Positions 6,188 through 7,502 of a DNA stretch of 7,502 nt are shown here, piece after piece. A model generated the notes under the pieces. The model worked only from the letters and a program-made list of their open reading frames with translations. It was not told where the DNA came from and made no database searches. The position numbers were made by a program, and so were the translations under genes. The DNA comes from an uncultured bacterium (GTDB lineage Bacteria; Bacteroidota; Bacteroidia; Sphingobacteriales; Sphingobacteriaceae), in assembly GCA_903958995.1 (NCBI GenBank), contig CAJBVG010000187.1, positions 1 through 7,502 on the forward strand. The letters are read 5' to 3'. Every line of letters begins with the position of its first letter. The first letter of the stretch is position 1.

Positions 6188-6697
6188 TTATTTCAATAAT
6201 TTATCAAGCTCCTTATCAAGCTCTTCACCTCTTAAGTTTTTAGCTACAATAATTCCTTTTTCATTGATTAAAAAATTTTGAGGAATGAAATTCACTTGGT
6301 AATCCGCTCCAGCAGATGATTGCCATCCTTTTAAGTCACTTACATGATTTTCCCATGTTAATTGGTCTTTAGCAATAGCAGCAATCCAAGCTTCTTTGTT
6401 TTTATCTAATGAAACACTGTAGATGTCGAATCCTTTGGCATCCTTGTATTTTGCATCTTTATATTTTGCATAACTCTTCACCAAGTTTGGATTCTCCATT
6501 CTGCAAGGCCCACACCATGATGCCCAGAAATCAATTAATACGACTTTACCTTTGATAGAAGATAATTTGATTTCTTTCCCTTCAGTATTCATCAATACGA
6601 TGTCTTTTGCTTTTTCTCCAACGTTAATGCCAATCTCTTGAGCAAATGTTGTTGCACTTATTAATAAAATGCTTAATGCGATGAGTGTTCTTTTCAT
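6188..6697 (-). CDS. Secreted TlpA-like thioredoxin-family disulfide reductase
   Basis: This is a thiol-disulfide oxidoreductase expected to act in the periplasm. The 169-residue protein starts with a Sec signal peptide (MKRT, hydrophobic core 5-14, likely cleavage after A19 in TTFA-QE). It has an AhpC/TSA-TlpA fold: GEKAKDIVLMNTEGKEIKLS (27-46), GKVVLIDFWASWCGPC (50-65) with the CxxC active site at 62-65, SVSLDKNKEAW (94-104) and cis-proline P139 in NFIPQNFLI. There is no lipobox cysteine. Odd feature: AKYKD occurs twice in tandem at 77-86, encoded by a 15-base duplication (6438-6452 / 6453-6467, two mismatches) that lengthens the loop between active-site helix and next strand. The start is set by the signal peptide; no Shine-Dalgarno is present, and the 5' leader is an 8-base repeat array. 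The client proteins are unknown. Confidence 0.93.
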   Translation of the reverse strand: MKRTLIALSILLISATTFAQEIGINVGEKAKDIVLMNTEGKEIKLSSIKGKVVLIDFWASWCGPCRMENPNLVKSYAKYKDAKYKDAKGFDIYSVSLDKNKEAWIAAIAKDQLTWENHVSDLKGWQSSAGADYQVNFIPQNFLINEKGIIVAKNLRGEELDKELDKLLK

Positions 6698-6700
6698 ATT

Positions 6701-6740
6701 ATGTTATTGAGTTATTATGTTATTATGTTATTGGGTTATT
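6701..6740 (-). repeat. 8-base tandem repeat array C (aataacat on the minus strand, 5 units)
   Basis: Five 8-base units; in plus-strand reading three are exactly atgttatt and the other two begin with ga or gg instead of at. In minus-strand reading the unit aataacat differs by one base from array B (attaacat). The array ends 3 bases before the tlpA-like ATG, so it forms the leader or promoter region of that gene. Confidence 0.8.
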
Positions 6741-6742
6741 AT

Positions 6743-6770
6743 ACCAGTCACCAGTCACCAGATACCAATT
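6743..6770 (-). repeat. 7-base tandem repeat array D (gactggt on the minus strand, 4 units)
   Basis: Four 7-base units: two exact accagtc copies (plus-strand reading, 6743-6749 and 6750-6756), then accagat and accaatt. The last unit overlaps the ftsE stop codon (6769-6771). It abuts array C with 2 bases between, so the 71-base gap between ftsE and the tlpA-like gene is almost entirely repeats. The minus-strand unit gactggt shares its gact start with the gacttga-type heptamers beside the S23 gene. Confidence 0.75.
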
Positions 6771-7455
6771 AAACCCACTGATACTTATCCTCCACAATCT
6801 TCCCATTCTCACACTTGATAATTCTCGAAGGGAACTTCTCAATCATTCTATAATCGTGGGTAGCCATTAAAACAGCAGTACCGGTTTTGCTGATCTTCAT
6901 TAATAAATTCATCACTTCAACGGACGAATCGGGGTCTAAATTGCCCGTAGGTTCGTCGGCTAGTATTACTTCAGGGTGATTAATTAATGCACGAGCAATT
7001 ACTACTCGTTGTTGTTCACCACCGGAAAGTTGATGTGGCATTTTATGGTTTTTGCCATTTAATCCAACTTCATTTAGTACTTCTGCTAATCGAGCATCCA
7101 TTAAAGGCTGATCATCCCAACCTGTGGCTTCCATAACAAAACGTAAATTGTCTTCGACAGATCGGTCGGTTAATAATTGAAAATCCTGAAATACAATACC
7201 CATCTTACGACGCATATAAGGTACTTCTGAAATTTTAATCTTACCAAGTTCAAACCCGACAACGCTACCAGTACCTCTACTGATCATGAGGTCACCATAT
7301 ATCATTTTCAATAAACTGCTCTTCCCGCTACCGGTTTGACCAATAAGGAAGATGAATTCCCCTTTGTTTACTTTTAGACTAACATCAGATAGTACTAAGT
7401 GGTTACGTTGAAAAACATCAACTTGATCTAATCTGATTATTTCAAAATTGTCCAT
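6769..7455 (-). CDS. ftsE: Cell division ATP-binding protein FtsE
   Basis: FtsE is the ATPase that, with the membrane protein FtsX, couples divisome assembly to activation of peptidoglycan hydrolases at the inner membrane. The 228-residue protein is the usual length. It has Walker A GQTGSGKS (39-46), Q-loop VFQDFQLL (88-95, Q90), signature LSGGEQQR (143-150), Walker B VILADEP (163-169), NLDP D-loop and the switch histidine H200 in ATHD. The MRRKMGIVFQDFQLLTDRSV stretch is characteristic of FtsE rather than LolD or MacB. ftsX is not in the window; in Bacteroidota the two are often apart. The ATG overlaps the stop codon of the gene upstream by one base (TAATG), which suggests translational coupling. 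The stop codon lies inside repeat array D. A LolD-type lipoprotein-release ATPase is the main alternative but is less likely. Confidence 0.9.
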   Translation of the reverse strand: MDNFEIIRLDQVDVFQRNHLVLSDVSLKVNKGEFIFLIGQTGSGKSSLLKMIYGDLMISRGTGSVVGFELGKIKISEVPYMRRKMGIVFQDFQLLTDRSVEDNLRFVMEATGWDDQPLMDARLAEVLNEVGLNGKNHKMPHQLSGGEQQRVVIARALINHPEVILADEPTGNLDPDSSVEVMNLLMKISKTGTAVLMATHDYRMIEKFPSRIIKCENGKIVEDKYQWV

Positions 7456-7502
7456 TAAAATTCTAGTTTTTTAATTACCCCAAATGGTAATTCTTTAATC
7501 AA
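7455..7502 (-). CDS. 3' end of an unidentified gene upstream of ftsE (partial)
   Basis: On the minus strand the frame is open from the window edge to a TAA at 7457-7455 and reads LIKELPFGVIKKLEF. The stop overlaps the ftsE ATG as TAATG, the arrangement expected for a coupled upstream gene in the same operon. Fifteen residues are too few to identify a family, and I do not recognise it. Short open frames occur by chance, so the call rests mainly on the stop-start overlap. Confidence 0.5.
   Translation of the reverse strand: MIKELPFGVIKKLEF

Overview
The window is AT-rich (roughly one third GC by eye) and looks like a chromosomal segment from a member of the Bacteroidota. The support is protein-level: a bacteroidete-style UbiA prenyltransferase next to Maf, an ABC exporter pair with the GYLPEERGLY motif, a stand-alone FtsE, a secreted TlpA-like thioredoxin and a four-helix-bundle S23 protein. 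Genes lack clear Shine-Dalgarno sites, and the candidate promoters resemble the bacteroidete TTTG / TAnnTTTG pattern. Genus cannot be told from this sequence; a Chitinophagales or Sphingobacteriales relative is a guess.

Layout. On the plus strand, positions 1-1432 hold the end of a UbiA-family prenyltransferase gene (its start lies left of the window) followed 2 bases later by maf. On the minus strand, reading right to left from 7502, come the last codons of an unknown gene, ftsE (overlapping it by one base), a tlpA-like gene with a good intrinsic terminator, grpE, dnaJ, then an ABC exporter ATPase and its permease. The only plus-strand gene right of 1432 is a small S23 / four-helix-bundle gene (3927-4277), which sits between dnaJ and the ABC pair and faces against them.

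Functionally this is mostly housekeeping: GrpE and DnaJ are the exchange factor and co-chaperone of DnaK (dnaK itself is not here), the ABC pair is a NatA/NatB-like exporter, FtsE is the cell-division ATPase, Maf hydrolyses non-canonical or excess nucleotides, and the UbiA enzyme makes a prenylated lipid, possibly an archaeal-type ether lipid precursor.

The unusual part is between the genes. Several short gaps are filled by degenerate tandem repeats with a period of 7 or 8 bases, in some cases running through stop codons. Two heptamer arrays of the same family lie in opposite orientation on either side of the S23 gene, forming imperfect 33-base inverted repeats (26 of 33 matching). The 543-base unit 3771-4313 therefore looks like a discrete cassette, reminiscent of the intervening sequences of 23S rRNA that encode S23 proteins, but placed between protein genes. 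This is the best candidate here for something undescribed.
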